Shown here piece by piece: positions 23,365 through 38,311 of a stretch of DNA of 64,000 bases. Position 1 is the stretch's first letter. Every line of letters starts with the position of its first letter. The position numbers and the translations under genes are program-made. Under the pieces are notes generated by a model, which was not told where the DNA came from, did not search any database, and saw only the letters and a program-made list of their open reading frames with translations. This DNA is from Amaranthus tricolor (lineage: Eukaryota; Streptophyta; Magnoliopsida; Caryophyllales; Amaranthaceae), in the NCBI RefSeq assembly GCF_026212465.1, contig NC_080060.1, positions 14,377,927 to 14,441,926 on the forward strand. The letters are read 5' to 3'.

Positions 23365-24788
23365 CTAAGGTTTGGGCACAAATTCTCTTGTGAGAACAGT
23401 AGCATGTTCTGTTTCATCAGCTTGATCGTCATTCTGTTCAGCTACTAGATTAGCTTGCTCTTCTGTGGGAACAGCTAGATTGGGAACAGTCTGCTGGTCC
23501 TGTTGAACTGGCAGTTCTAGATTATGATCAAGCCTTTCTGCTTCTTCTGGAAACGGCTGTTCACCTGCTGTTCCTTGATCGTGCACTTTCAATTTTTCAT
23601 CATCATGTTCTAGATTTGCAAGACATATCTTAAAATTATTTGTATCCTGTTCACTTGAAAAAAAGTTAGTTTCATCGAAAATTATGTGAACGGATTCTTC
23701 CACGCTCATTGTTCTTTTGTTATAAACTCTATAAGCCTTACTATGTGATAAATAACCAAAGAAATACTGCTTCATCACTTCTATCATCAAACTTTCCTAT
23801 ATATCGTTTCCCATTAACATGAACAAAACATTTGCATCCAAATACACGAAAATAGGAGATATTTGGTTTTACACCCTTATGTAACTCATAGGGTGTTTTA
23901 GAAGTGATTGGTCTTATTAATACACGATTCAAAATATAACATGCAGTATTAACAGCCTCGGCCCAAAAATTTCTAGGTAAACCACTAGCAATTAACATGG
24001 TTCTAGCCATTTCCTCTAAGGTTCTATTTTTTCTTTCAACTACACCATTTTGTTGTGGTGTTCTTGGTGCCAAAACATTATGACTTAATCCATGTTCATT
24101 GCAATAATACATGAAACTTGAATTTTCGAATTCTTTACCATGATTTGACTTTATGTGAATAATTTGATTATTGGTAGATTTTTGTATTTTGTAAGTGAAA
24201 GAAACAAACTCATTAAAAGCTTCATCTTTACTAACTAAAAATAAAGTCCAAGTAAATCTACTATAATCATCAACAATAACAAACACATATCTTTTGCCAC
24301 TACAGCTTTTTATTCTCATAGGTCCACATAGATCCATATGTAGTAATTCAAGTGGTTTAGAGGTGGTCACAACATTCTTTGATTTAAAAGATGACCTTAC
24401 TTGTTTTCCTTTGGCACAAGGATCACAAATTTCATCCTTAAGGAATTTTATAGCTGGTAGTCCTCTAACTAGGTCTTTTGATCTTAATGAATTGATAAAG
24501 GTATAGCTAGCATGACCTAGTTTTGGGAACAGTGTCCAGGTCCACAACATAAGTGTTCCCTTTTCTGATTCCCTCAAGAACGGTGTCTCCTGTGTCATTC
24601 CTAGAAATAATGCACTTTTCAAAAGTAAGTATGTTATGTTTCAAATTCTCGACTAAAAACACATTATCGATTGCATGGGAACTTGACCTTCCAACCTTTC
24701 CTTTGGCGATCATCTCACCCTTCATATTGTCACCCTTCATGTGCTTGGAACACCCACTATTGAGATACCATGAGCTGTTCCCCCTCAC
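23365..24788 (-). pseudogene. copia protease and integrase of element B
   Basis: The protease motif at about 24765 reads WYLNSGCSKHMKGD; the family has Asp where this copy has Asn. Integrase: zinc-finger part (HASYTFINSL ... CDPCAKGKQ near 24490-24400), core with MDLCGP (first Asp kept), KSNHGKEFE at about 24150 (the second Asp is Asn here; element A has RSDHGKEFE) and [11 protein letters not shown] (Glu kept). A frameshift near 23760 separates the integrase from the acidic linker 23790-23365. Both Asp-to-Asn changes are G-to-A on the coding strand. Confidence 0.82.
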
Positions 24789-24806
24789 TTGGACCTGAAA
24801 AAAAAA

Positions 24807-26316
24807 TTAATGGTTAGTTACAGGAACCAAGACTTTCTTAGGTTCCTTGTCGATTTTGCATGTATCATTTTTCTTAATCGGAATGTTATCGACATAATTT
24901 CTGTTGAAGACAGTGTGCTGTTCCTTTTTGGTGCACTGGTCCTTCAGATGGCCAGTTCTTCCACAGAAGGAACAAATTTTGTCACTAGGGAGATCAACGT
25001 AAGCCTTTTTCTTCTTGTTATTCTTAAAATAATTTAGGCCTTGTGAATTTTTACTTTTGGCATCTTGAATCCATTTGGGAATAATTTTGATTTTCCCTTT
25101 TTCTCTTGAATTTAATTCAAGCTTATCATCATTGATATGGTTGGATTCTAGATTCAATTTTAAATTTTGAAAATCATTGCACAAATCCTTAGTAGATGTA
25201 TCATTCAATTCTTTATTTAAGCCTAATAGTTTGTATTGCGATAACTAAATATTAAGAATAACATTTTCCTTTTTAATTCTCTCCATATTTTCCTTTAGAA
25301 TTATGTTTTGGTCCAACAAACCGAAAAATCTGTTTTGGACATCGGATCTAAAGGTGTTTATATATGAAACATGGTCTTTGCTAAACTTGAGCTCCTTTTC
25401 TAATTGGAGACACTTATCATTGCAATTTTCTAATTTATTCTGTGTCTCTTTTAACAACTCTATTAATTTATTTTTTCTTAACTTGGATAGATGGACAGAA
25501 AATGGAGTAGAGATATGTACCTGCTTTCCTTTGGATTCTTTCCCCTTGCTTTCATGCCTAGCCATGAGACATAGGTTTGCTGTCTCTTCCTCTTCGGGAA
25601 CTACAGTTTCATCATCACTTTCAGTCTCTCCCCAAGCAGCGATCATGGCCTTGCGAAAGTCAGTCTTGTTAAAGTTTTCTTTGTTCAACGGTCTTCTTGA
25701 ATCCCTTGTCTTTCCCATGCCCTTTTCATTCTTCCACATTGGCAATCCTTGATGAAGTGCTCTGTACTTCCACATTTGTGGCATTCAAGATTGGTTTTTT
25801 TTCTTCTTTCTTTGTTCTTTGATTTGTATACCTGCTGTTCTTAAAGAACTTCTTGAATATTCATACCAGTAAGGCAGCTTCTTCCTCATCGCATTCTGAA
25901 TCGTCATGTTCCCCAGCTGCCAGGGGCAGTCCCTTGTTCCTGGAACTGTCGGTTGTTCCCAAATGTAATTCATGCGTCATTAGGGAACCAGCCAGCTCCT
26001 CTAGATTAAACTTTGTAAAATGTTTGGACTCTTGTATGGCAATAACCTTGGCTCTTGGCCCTCCAGCGCTCATCTTGAGGAAGGCTCCTAAGGATCTTCC
26101 TTAATTGTTCATCGGTGGGAATTATTCTTCCAAGAGAGACAAGTTCGTTTGTTATGTTGGTGAACCTTGTGAACGTCTCTTGGATGCTTTCCCTTGGTTC
26201 CATAACGAATCTTTCATATTTAGACATCAACAAATCAATCTTGAAACGTTTAACTTCACTTGTTCCCTCATGGGTAACAGCCAGCAGGTCCCAAATCTGC
26301 TTGGAAGATTTGCAAC
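24807..26316 (-). pseudogene. gag of element B, 5' truncated
   Basis: Open pieces in several frames: 26233-26006 (MSKYERFVMEPRESIQETF, a UBN2-type retrotransposon gag domain), 26073-25861, 25784-25245, 25208-24807. Two CCHC zinc knuckles are visible: CHKCGSTEHFIKDC near 25780-25740 and CSFCGRTGHLKDQC near 24975-24935, the pair typical of Sirevirus gag. The piece ends abruptly at 26316 against an LTR terminus, in the middle of the conserved IWDLLAVTHEGT region, so the N-terminal third and the primer-binding site are missing. Confidence 0.82.
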
Positions 26317-26688
26317 TGTAGACTCAATTAGGAACGGGAACAACAATAAGAGAGGGGGTGAATTGTTGTTGTTACTAGTTTAAGCATTTTTGAGCTGTTT
26401 TTGCGGAATTGAATTAAATAAATAAAGCTTAAACTTAGATCAAAATAATAAAAGAGACAAACGATTTTTACGTGGAAACCTTCTGGGCCTAAACAGAAGG
26501 AAAAACCACGACCCCTCGGGATTTCTAAGTATTTTTAAGGCAATTAGTTACAATTACAATAAACACCTTACTTCACTCAAAGCGATTCAACTAGGCCAAC
26601 TCTTCTCTTTCAAATTGCTTTACTCAAAGCAACAAACTTAGCTTCATTAAAAGCTAAACTCCTCAATAGCTTCACTCAAAGCTATCTA
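26317..26688 (-). repeat. LTR fragment C, same family as A and B
   Basis: Closely matches 18182-18560 of LTR B, including GGAACGGGAACAACAA, TACGTGGAAACCTTCT and four GCTTCACTCAAAGC-type repeats. It keeps the LTR 3' end (minus strand GAGTCTACA) but stops after about 370 bp, where CACTA-type sequence begins. It abuts gag of element B with no primer-binding site between. Confidence 0.8.
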
Positions 26689-26716
26689 ATTCCCCCTTAG
26701 ACTCACCCGAGTCTAA

Positions 26717-26995
26717 TTAGTCCTCAACAACACTTTTCTCTTTGTAAACTCCCTCCTCACCATGCCAAACCCAAACATGATATTGAGGCCTAAACCCACG
26801 TCGAAGTATGTGCTCCCTAAGGATATCAACACTATCTACCTTTGATACATTGCCACAACTAACACATGGGCAATAAAAACCAACTCCCCCCGTCCTAACT
26901 TGATGTTCAACCACAATACTACAAAATTCTAATACGCCATCAATAAATTCCTACGATTCAATGCTTCCATACATCCAAGAACGATCGTTTGTCAT
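26717..26995 (-). pseudogene. transposase-associated (N-terminal) domain of a CACTA element
   Basis: The frame starting at ATG 26995 gives RSWMYGSIES, a TAG stop at 26951-26953, then EFIDGVLEFC, CPCVSCGN and REHILRRGFRPQYHVWVWHGE. This is the Transpos_assoc (PF13963) domain that starts En/Spm-type TNP2 transposases: W-M-Y, two Cys pairs, and H-L-x-x-R-G-F..Y..W..HGE. The stop codon and truncation at 26690 make it non-functional. Confidence 0.8.
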
Positions 26996-28829
26996 CCTAA
27001 TTAGTGTGATTAATTGATTCAAAACAAAATTAATACACAACTTTTAAACATATATACTTATTTATAACAAACATATTTACTAAATAAGCAAATAATTAAT
27101 TAACAAACCACAAACCACAATATAAATAATAAACAACAAACCACATTCCTAAAAATATATACTTTGAATAATTAACATTGTATAACCTTAGAAATATAAC
27201 ATTCAAAATATAAATAATAATTAAAGACAAGTATAACAACAAACCACATTTTTAACAAAATATGCAAATAATTAACAAACCACACACAAACCACATTCAC
27301 AAACCACATTTATAACTAAATTACTAAATTACAAGTGAAACAATAAAAATATAAACTTGCAAATTGATCTTTCTATTTGTAGTGAAAATCGAAAACTTAT
27401 TACAAAGATAAATAATTGGTGTTGTCATAAAAATAGATATACTATTGTAGTTTCTTAATTCAAAACTTAATTCAATATTTCCTTTCTATGCAATGATATA
27501 ATTAGATTTTTCTTGTCAATTAACAAAATAAAAAATTTAAATTGAAATAATATAAACATTCTCGTAATACAAAAAAAATTCCACTAGAGGTACATTTAAA
27601 TAATTAATCTACACAAAACCAACAAAAAATTTCTTATTTATTCGATGTCACATTATCACCACTCTGTCAGTTATATACTTCATTAATTTCCACTTTGCAT
27701 AAATAATTTGAAATTATTAGTATTGAAAAATTAGTAAGTAAAAATATTAATATAAAATATGAAAACAACATGTTCTAAGGTTCTTGATTATATTTTGTAC
27801 TTTATATTATTTTGTATTTAATTTCAACTTATGTAATTAAAATTGAGTTTAGACATCACTAAAAACTCCTTATTCAATGAGGAATTGAGGCAAATTGATG
27901 AGCTTGTTGTTGGGCTTACACATATAGGTCTAAAAGATAACCCGACATAAGTCTGGTTTTCATAATACAACCAATTGATTTAGGTGCAGAAGTCTATTAA
28001 ATTATATTTGGTCATACTCTAACTTTTCCAAGTGAAAATCAAGATGGTGAGAAGCTCACTAACATAACCTTAAACAAATCACAATACATTTCATAGTCTA
28101 CTTATCATTAACAAAGTTCAAGTTGCACTAATCGTTGATTCCCTCGACCCTTTTAATTCTACGATGATCACAACTGAGTAGTTCTCTAACACAACTATAA
28201 CCAAATCACAATACATTCCATAGTCTATCTAGTAAGTAGTATCTATCATCATGTACTACAAAAAACGTCATTCACCATGAAGCAAGACAGAAGCAAGCAG
28301 CGACAGCCAAAAAAATTTTGGTTGAATAACAATTAAAAGGTCACAACAACAGCAAAATTAGAAAAACTTCAAAAAACAAATCAGTGAATAAAGAATGATG
28401 ATGATGATGAACAAGAATACGTACAGTAGAAGTTTAGTAGGGGTTTATGAAAATTCGAAGTTTGATGATGAACAAGAACAGAAGCAAGGATTTACCTTCA
28501 GAAACCGTTTGTGAAGATGAACAGCAACAAGCTAAGAATGATGACAGCAGCAAATGACCGTTTGTGAAGATGAACAGCAACAAGAATGATGAATAACAGC
28601 AAATGACCGTTTGTGAAAATGAAGATGAACACAAGAAACGAACACAAATGATCTTGATGCTTAATCTTATACATTTGTGAAGATGAAGAAGAGGAACGAA
28701 GCAAATGAAGATGAAGATGAAGCATTTTTTCAATGAGGAACAAAGCAAACTGTATAACGTATTTCAGAAGATATGCGAATAAAAAAGAAACTGGCGGGTT
28801 TTAACAAAATTTATTTTTGTCCAACGGTC
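26996..28829 (-). other. internal CACTA leader, no gene
   Basis: AT-rich DNA without coding potential. From 28390 to 28740 there are GATGATGA and GAAGATGAACAGCAACAA repeats (a roughly 60-bp unit with CAAATGACCGTTTGTGAAGA appears at about 28500, 28552 and 28604). This probably is the 5' UTR and first intron of the CACTA transposase gene. Confidence 0.5.
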
Positions 28830-31108
<2,279 letters not shown>

Positions 31109-31626
31109 AGCATACTATCCACTTCATTCTCAAGTTTCTTCTTGTTCCCCAAGAGAGTCTTCAAATACAAAGCAAATTGAGGAATTTGATCCATGGCCAC
31201 AAAGAACGATATTTTTATTTTTAGCTTGCTCATATGATCAAGGAACTTCAGAAACTTCTCTTATACTTATTTCTCCACCACTTTGTAAGGGAAGGGTAGT
31301 GGTGGAGCATGTTGAAGCTCAAGTTTCCTGCATTTTTGTATTCTTTTCCACCTCTCTTCTTCATCCAACTTATTCTTTTCTTTCCTTCTTCTTCCACTTC
31401 ATCCTTCTTCTCCACAACTTCTTCAATCTTCTTCTAATTCTAATCATCAGCTTCTTCCCTTCTCACCGCTCAAGATCCTCTACCAGCTTGTTCTTTTTTT
31501 GATGCTCATAACCACTTGAAGATCCTTCCCCCAAAATACTTAGGAACCACAACAGGAGCAGAGTAGGAAGTCCCCTATCTTTAGAAGATATCCTTGCAAG
31601 TATGGTGGTTAGGTTTGGAGTTGGGG
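31109..31626 (-). pseudogene. Ty3/gypsy (Tat/Athila-type) gag-protease relic
   Basis: On the minus strand, APPLPFPYKVVEK followed (across two stops) by KFLKFLDHMSKLKIKISF and DQIPQFALYLKTLLGNKKKLE matches the conserved block between gag and protease in Athila/Tat elements (PPPFPQR...FLEMFKKLHINIPF..AL.QMPSYAKFLKDILSNKRKLE). Only this segment is present. It is bounded on both sides by copies of the same TGTAACA/TGTTACA unit in opposite orientation. Confidence 0.72.
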
Positions 31627-34600
31627 TGTAAACCCCTGAATTTTCGACCCCTAAACCAAAACCGTAAAGGACGGGAGGAAATTCGGGTGTTACATAAAAG
31701 AAAAAGGAAAACAATTTAGATAAACGTTAAAAATTAACTTTAAAAGAAAAAGAAAATTTAGGCAGCGTGTCTTCTAAAAATTGAACATGTGGTAGAGCAA
31801 TTAGCACAATAAAAACGTTAAACTAATCTAAGGCATCATTTCCTTTAAAATCTCACACCACGACGGAATGATTCGTCGCTGGCTTCTCAAATCGACATGC
31901 TAAAGCTGGATCGTGGTTCCAGTGTCGATGCTTGCGTTTTAAAATGACTTAACTCCTTAAAACCATAAAGAGTTATAAACTACGCAGCGAAAATACAAAC
32001 ATACAAGGGAGGACAATAGGCCTCATAACAAAACATGTACAACCAAAGTTTACAAAAGATAACAAGAGCTACAAGATCGAAAGATAACGGTATGAAATAG
32101 GTTATTCTTCGCCCTCACCACTCTCCCCCAATGCAATTCAATGCAAAAGAAGCTCCATTACCTGCTACGCCTGTCTATGATCCTCCTGCTGCTCAACATT
32201 AGTCCAAAGACCAATGTGTCATAGCAGGACAATCATAGAAAGTCATCAACAATCAAACATAAACACAAACACGTACACGTCAATAACTAGCATCAAATAT
32301 AATAAGGCCAACCACTAGATAACATTATATTATAAAACAATATAAGATGATTTCATAAAACACAAGCACAGATAGTAACCGTTTATCGTCCACTTGTACT
32401 TCTTGATCTCATTACGTCCCTTCCAACCCAAACCATGTGTTCTTGGGTAGAATGCAAGTCTTCACACTCCTCTTTTCAAAACAAAAACTCTTGCAAAACA
32501 CGCATATATAGTATCAACTCAACCAAGGCATTAACAGAATACCTAACACATGACCTTATAGAGCTTTTCTATCTTAAGGTAAGTGTGATCACAGTCTGTA
32601 ATATCCTTAAGGTAACTTAACTTAGGCACACTTTTCACTAGCATAAACTATTCTATCAATGAGTAAACGTTCTATCAATGTGTAAGCTTTCTATCAAAGA
32701 ATGACCCTTCTATCATCAAATAACTTTCGATCAATGAATAAACTTTCTATCACTGAATAACTTTCTGTCAGAGGATCTTTTCTCTATTTCCTGGCATAGT
32801 GACACGGCCAAGGGCGTTATCGGGCACTCGGCACCCATGGCAAAGTATAAGCTCATGCCCCCTCCAGCTGACCCTCTTGGGTCCTACCTTCGGGAAAAGC
32901 TGACACACTGGGGTACTAAACCAGTGAAGAGGCCACCATATTGGGGTTTGCAAGGCCCGCATGTTAACACCTTGGTCAACGGGCGGTATTGGCCACCCGG
33001 CGCCCAATGACACAAGCATGCTCATACCCGCCTTACGGTGATCCCGTCGGATCTCACCTAGGGGACTACTAAATCAACCGAACATAATCCAGTTGAGTCA
33101 CGCCAGCTAATTATAATCTAATACTTTATCAGATGGGAATAACTCCCACTTTCGACTATTAATGAGCGCCCTGGGATAGCAGCACGCCAAAACCCACTGA
33201 GCCACTCAACAAAATATGAAATTCACCTATAAAGGAGTCATTCTAACTCCAAGTAAGGCATAATCCAATTAAATAAATAAAGGGGTGGTCCCTGCCTCCT
33301 ACTAACACTCTCATTCTCTATAACTATTCTAAGTGCAAAGATTTCATAGTCGATAGCACTTCGTATAAAGTGTATTCACTAGTACCTCATAGTTTTCATA
33401 CAATGCTTATTATCACAATAAACAATAATATCTTAAAGCAAATTGCATATAAGGGTTAGTTAATGCGTGTATGTACCTGTAAGCGTCACTGCACGACCAA
33501 AAGTTATAAAATTCACCCAACTAAGGTTCTATTTTCCTCTTATGAACTGGAAACCTATACAAGTTAGGAATAAAACTAATAAATCCCCTTAACTACTTTG
33601 TCATACCAACTAAATATCAAAGTAACCATTATAACCTATTCAACATGAGTTTTTTTTCGATTAATCTAGCACGTACACAACTCATTCAATACAAGTAAAA
33701 ATCATTAACTCAACACAACATAAGTCTTTTCACCAATTTAAAAGTAAAAGCATTAGTGAATCATTCCTTTTTATCAACAAATTTTGAGTATATCGGTTCG
33801 CGCTACCCATAAATAACTAATCACAACTAACCCTTACAATTTTAATATAACACTTATTCTAAGATAAGGCAAATCTTAGAGTTATCGAATCGCGATATCA
33901 TTTGTTACATTCTCCAAAGCTAGGAAGAACTATAATCAAAACAACACGACAAGTAACGTTAGTAACCATCTAATGACTTCAATAACTAAAGTTGAAATTA
34001 TGCTCTTGGCTTACTAACATTATGCATTATGATTTCAATAACAATCTAATGAGAGTACTTGTAATTCGCAAGAATCAAACCACAAAAATTATAACTATTA
34101 TTCCCAATTTAACAACCAAAAGCACTTCAATAGACGACTAAAATCATCACCATTACTAATTATCACAACAATAACCAATCGACTAAATCTTAAAACAACT
34201 TTTAAGGTTATTTAATCAATCATCACCAAAATATAGCATAAAACACACATTATTTGTAATTTCATTTCTAAATTCAAACCCTAGTCATTTCGTGTTCAAA
34301 GATAACATATTTAATTAGTATCCATACTAAGATTCAAAGAAACTAATACAAAACCAACACATCACCCATAATTTCAAATCATACTTCAAACCCTAAGTCA
34401 TAAACATGTTTAATTCATCAATCAAATTCTTACCCACAAAAAGATTCAATGAAATTAACACAACCAACCTCAAACTCAATACACTTAATAAAACTTCAAT
34501 TAAAAGCTAGAAAAAAATAAATTAAAGAAAAGAGGAGATGGCTCACAATGTTAAAACTAGCAAAAATGGTGAAGAGGGTAAGTGAAGGTTGTCGTGGTGG

Positions 34601-35085
34601 TGAACCGAGGCTGTCGAGGTGGTTGAAGGGCCCAACGCAGCCTAGCTGCTGTCCACAAGCTGCACAACGCATCCAAACTACTGTGCACTAGCTGCACAAC
34701 GCAGCCTAGCTGTTGGTGGGGGAGGCGGCTTAGTCTGCTGCAGCTACTCATGGTGGAGGAGAAGGAAAGCAGGTGGCCTGCCGGTGGTGTGGTGTGCCGG
34801 CAACTGCTGTTTTCTTTTGTGGGCCGTGAGGGAGAGGGAGTTTAGAGAGGGAAAGAGGAGAAGGAGGGGTGGGCGGCGTGATTCTTGTGAGTGAGGGAAG
34901 GAATACTCACAACCCTATCCCATCCTTTTATATTATTTATCTATTTGTCTAGATTCATCTTCTTGCGAGGCCCAATCAAGAACTCACCTCCGCATGCTCA
35001 CACATTTTAATAAAAAATAATTATTTTGATTCGAACCTCTTTATTTAGAAATTGTAATTGTATTTTTAGTATAAATATATGTTAA
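31627..35085 (-). repeat. right arm of the large inverted repeat: gypsy-type LTR sequence
   Basis: About 3.4 kb, no significant ORF. It begins with the 68-bp unit 31627-31694 and runs to about 35085, where similarity with the left arm ends. The part 31700-33440 has no counterpart in the left arm; it includes a GC-rich stretch at 32800-33060 and short direct repeats of TTCTATCAA(T/A)GA(G/A)TAA at 32650-32770. Length, lack of coding content and TGTAACAC ends suggest a long LTR (as in Tekay/Del-type chromoviruses), but the lineage is not proven. Confidence 0.6.
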
Positions 35086-35175
35086 TATTTAAATTCGTAT
35101 ATGAAAGGAATTTATTAAAACTACTTCAAAATTAATTTAATATAATTATAAAATACCCAAAAGTCATTAAAATAT

Positions 35176-36365
35176 TAAAGGATATTATCAATGGTACCCC
35201 TATACTATAGGAAAATATCAATGGTACCCTAGTTAATTTCAATGGTACCCTCCAAGTATATGCTAATTACAACGGTGACACTATTAATGATTTTTCCGTT
35301 AAATGTCCGTTAAATTTTGATTTTAACCTAACCATGGGTAGTTTCTTCTTCTTCCCTTTTCCCTTTCCTCTTCCTGCTCTCCTTCCATGGCTGCTTCGTC
35401 TCAAGCCCGACAATGATCAACCCGAATATGCAAAAAAGAGGAATTAGGAGGCTCCACCTTAAGAGTTGAGCTAAAAATCTATAAGCTAAAGCTTAACAAT
35501 GTCTGAATCAACTTTATGAAATCAAAGCCAATCCTAAATTCAATTCCAACTCTATGTTCCCTGGCCTACCGAATCAAGAACATTAAATTTTCTTATTTCT
35601 TTCTTATTTTATAAGATGCTCTTTAAAAACCAATCACAAATTGATAGTCATCACTCATAATTCTATACCAAACCAAAGTTAACAAATTTTACGATGTCAA
35701 CTGATTACCATCAATCCCAAAGTAAAATAATTATTAAAAACGTAAAGATTAGATAGGTGTCAGGTTTGATTGCAGATAAAAGTAATTCCACTGCATCAAT
35801 GTTTAATCCCCAGAAGTAATCAAACCATAAGAATGAATTGACGATAAAAACTGTTGAAGTCGAATTGATTTTCAAAAAGGATTTATTCTTTTTCAACAAT
35901 GAACAATATGATGTGATGTGATAAAACTCAAACGAACTCTAAAATGAAGAGGAGAAAATTTGAAATGATCAACCCAAATTAGAAAAAATCGAAAATTTTT
36001 GAAGGATTTGAAGAATATCTATTTATTATGATCAAGATTTGGTTCCTGTCTCCTTAGTTGTTGCGATTGAGAGATTTAGAAGCGAAGGAAAAGAAAACTC
36101 ACGCAAGAGAAGGAGGCTCTTCTGTTGATTGGAGAAGAAGGATCACAGAAAAAGAATGAAGCAGCCATGGAAGGAAAGCAGGAAGAGGAAGAAGAAGAAA
36201 TTATTCATGGTTAGGTTAAAATCAAAATTTAACGGATATTTAACGGAAAAATCATTAATAGTGTCATGGTTGTAATTAGCATATACTTGGGGGTACCATT
36301 GAAATTAACTGGGGTATCATTGATATTTTGCTATAGTCTAGGGGTACCATTGATAATATCCTTTA
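35176..36365. mobile_element. foldback element with ~200-bp terminal inverted repeats (MULE-like)
   Basis: Left TIR starts TAAAGGATATTATCAATGG; the right end is its reverse complement. The arms (35176-35400 and about 36145-36365) share TGGTACCC repeats, TTAACGGA(T/C)AT, AACCTAACCATG and the TTCTTCTTCCTCTTCCTGCT tract. The inner ~750 bp has no clear ORF. Long TIRs and small size suggest a non-autonomous Mutator-like element; I could not find a clean 9-bp target duplication. Confidence 0.7.
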
Positions 36366-36411
36366 TTATTATTATTATTATTATTGTTGTTGTTGTTGTT
36401 GTTGTTGTTAC

Positions 36412-36493
<82 letters not shown>

Positions 36494-36510
36494 GTTATTA
36501 TTAATATTAT
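36362..36510. repeat. (ATT)n / (GTT)n microsatellite
   Basis: A compound trinucleotide run of about 145 bp lies next to the foldback end. ORFs that cross it are low-complexity artefacts. Confidence 0.95.
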
Positions 36511-36542
36511 TAATTTTTTATTGTTGTTTTAATTATTATATA

Positions 36543-36799
36543 CTCCCTCCTATTCAGCTGAACTGTCCCATTTGACTTTTCACACTTGCCGAGGCAACAT
36601 TTTAACTCTTAATATCTCAAATTATGCTTAATTAAAAATTATAAAAAGTTGATATTAATAATCCTTGTATTGAGACAAATCAAACAAGATCCCATATGAC
36701 TATGTTTTAACTTATAGATTAAGAGTAAAATATAAATTAAGAGTCATAAGTGAATAGTGCCAAAAAAAAAATGGGACAATTCAGCTGAATAGGAGGTAG
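36543..36799. mobile_element. Stowaway-like MITE
   Basis: TIR CTCCCTCCTATTCAGCTGAA is matched by TTCAGCTGAATAGGAGGTAG at the other end. TA dinucleotides flank both ends (36541-36542 and 36800-36801). 257 bp, AT-rich, no coding capacity. Confidence 0.9.
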
Positions 36800-38311
36800 T
36801 ATAATTTATTTTTTAAAATATTATTATTATTAGTATAAATAAGAAATTTTAAATTCAGTGGTAAAGTTGTAATTTTTTAAAGTGTTGGGGCAAATTCGTA
36901 ATTTCATTTGGGGTGGTGAAAAATAAGAATTGGGATTCGAAATGAGGCATGGGTTAAACGGATCAAAATCAGATTGACCTGATCTGATACAAATTAAATC
37001 AAAATTGTGATTTTCGACCTTATTAACTAAATGAGTTAGGTTCAGATTAAGGGGTTTTTAACCTCTTATATATGATCTGAACACAAACCACATCTGATTT
37101 CATCTGTTTTATCGGCCTAATATAATCCAATCTTTTATTAATTTTTTCACAACAATCTTATTTTTTAACTTATATAATCAAAAGTCTGAGGTCAGTTTTA
37201 CAATAACATTATTTGTCTATAATAAAACATGTGATAAGAGTTAAAATGGGAAAATAATTAAAGGATAATTAGAATAAAATAACAAAATTCACCATCCGCC
37301 ACAACTAACTTTTCATTAAGGCACCCTTGACTAACTATTGATGAACTTCAAATAAAGAAGGAACCCCGAAAAGCCAAACCAACCCAATGCTTTTTGCCAC
37401 CCTTAAAGTTTGAGAATACTAATCAAAATTGGCATCCACTCTACTTGGTATTTGATGGTGTTTCTGGTTTTGGGATTTGGCGTATCCAATTTTTCTTTTT
37501 CTTGGTTGTTATCTTACTTAACGCCAGGGTTTTTCTTCGCAATACTATTCCTATTTGGAATTGACGCCTCTTCACTGCCTTCTAATATTGTTGTTCTGTT
37601 ATGTGCTGTGTATCATGGTTGATTCCAGTGTGTTTGATGGCTTTGTTTCAAAATCAAAATGTTCATATATATTTTCGTAGCTAATTAATCAATTTTGAAC
37701 ACTAAATGCATATCGTGTTTGTTTTTTTAAAAATTTGAAGTCAATGAAAGATTTAATATCTGCATGCACATGTGGCGAGATGGTTGTTAGTTTTCGGTTG
37801 CCGATCAAAAAACATTGAAAAAATCAAGGAAGAATTGAAGACTTAGTTTATTTTTTCAATTTATAATGTGTAATTTAGTTTATGTAATATTTTATAATTT
37901 AAGTTAAGTACTTTTCTTTGTTAATTAAAAAAAACTCGAAAATGTATTATTGTAAATTAATTTTATTGGAAATGTGAAACCCAATTTTCCCTCCAAAATT
38001 CAATTTTATCTATTTTATTTAACAAAAAGACAGGAATAATTAACAATTTATCCAATCACTTAAAATACCCCAACTATCATCTTTTAGGTGGACCCCTTCC
38101 TAATCTTAATATTCGTGCCCAACCTAGATAGGATAAGTAAAAAGAATAAAAGAGTATTTATTATTTATAACCTCACTTTTCCATCAAAAAATTTATTATT
38201 CAATAAAATAATAAATTTATTATCTAAAAGATAAAATTTTTTTTCTTCATTTAAGGAAACATTCTTATAAGAACTTCATTCAAAAAACGAAAAGTGTATA
38301 ATTGAAACATA
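36800..38311. other. intergenic region upstream of the Csl gene
   Basis: No supported gene. The small ORF at 37410-37622 is hydrophobic but lacks any recognised feature or context. The region may contain distal promoter elements of the downstream gene. Confidence 0.45.

Larger units (their letters stand above)
18182..26316 (-). mobile_element. Sirevirus-type copia retrotransposon B, defective
   Basis: Reading right to left: truncated gag (26316-24807), protease/integrase (24788-23365), a shortened RT-RNase H (23360-22389), extra ORF (21874-20300), polypurine tract (19504-19513 on the plus strand as TTCCCCCTTT) and LTR (19501-18182). Motifs and LTR are those of element A. Lesions: 5' end missing, Asp to Asn in protease and integrase active sites, a deletion of most of the RT, and stops in the extra ORF. 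It cannot be autonomous. Confidence 0.88.

Noticed and set aside
32768..33025. Minus-strand ORF of 85 residues in a GC-richer stretch
   Set aside because: It lies in the LTR-like right arm, has no recognisable domain and no splice or start context.
36266..36575. Poly-Ile and poly-Leu ORFs
   Set aside because: They are translations of the (ATT)n/(GTT)n microsatellite.
37410..37622. 70-residue hydrophobic ORF upstream of the Csl gene
   Set aside because: No homology recognised, poor context, and codon use like the AT-rich background.
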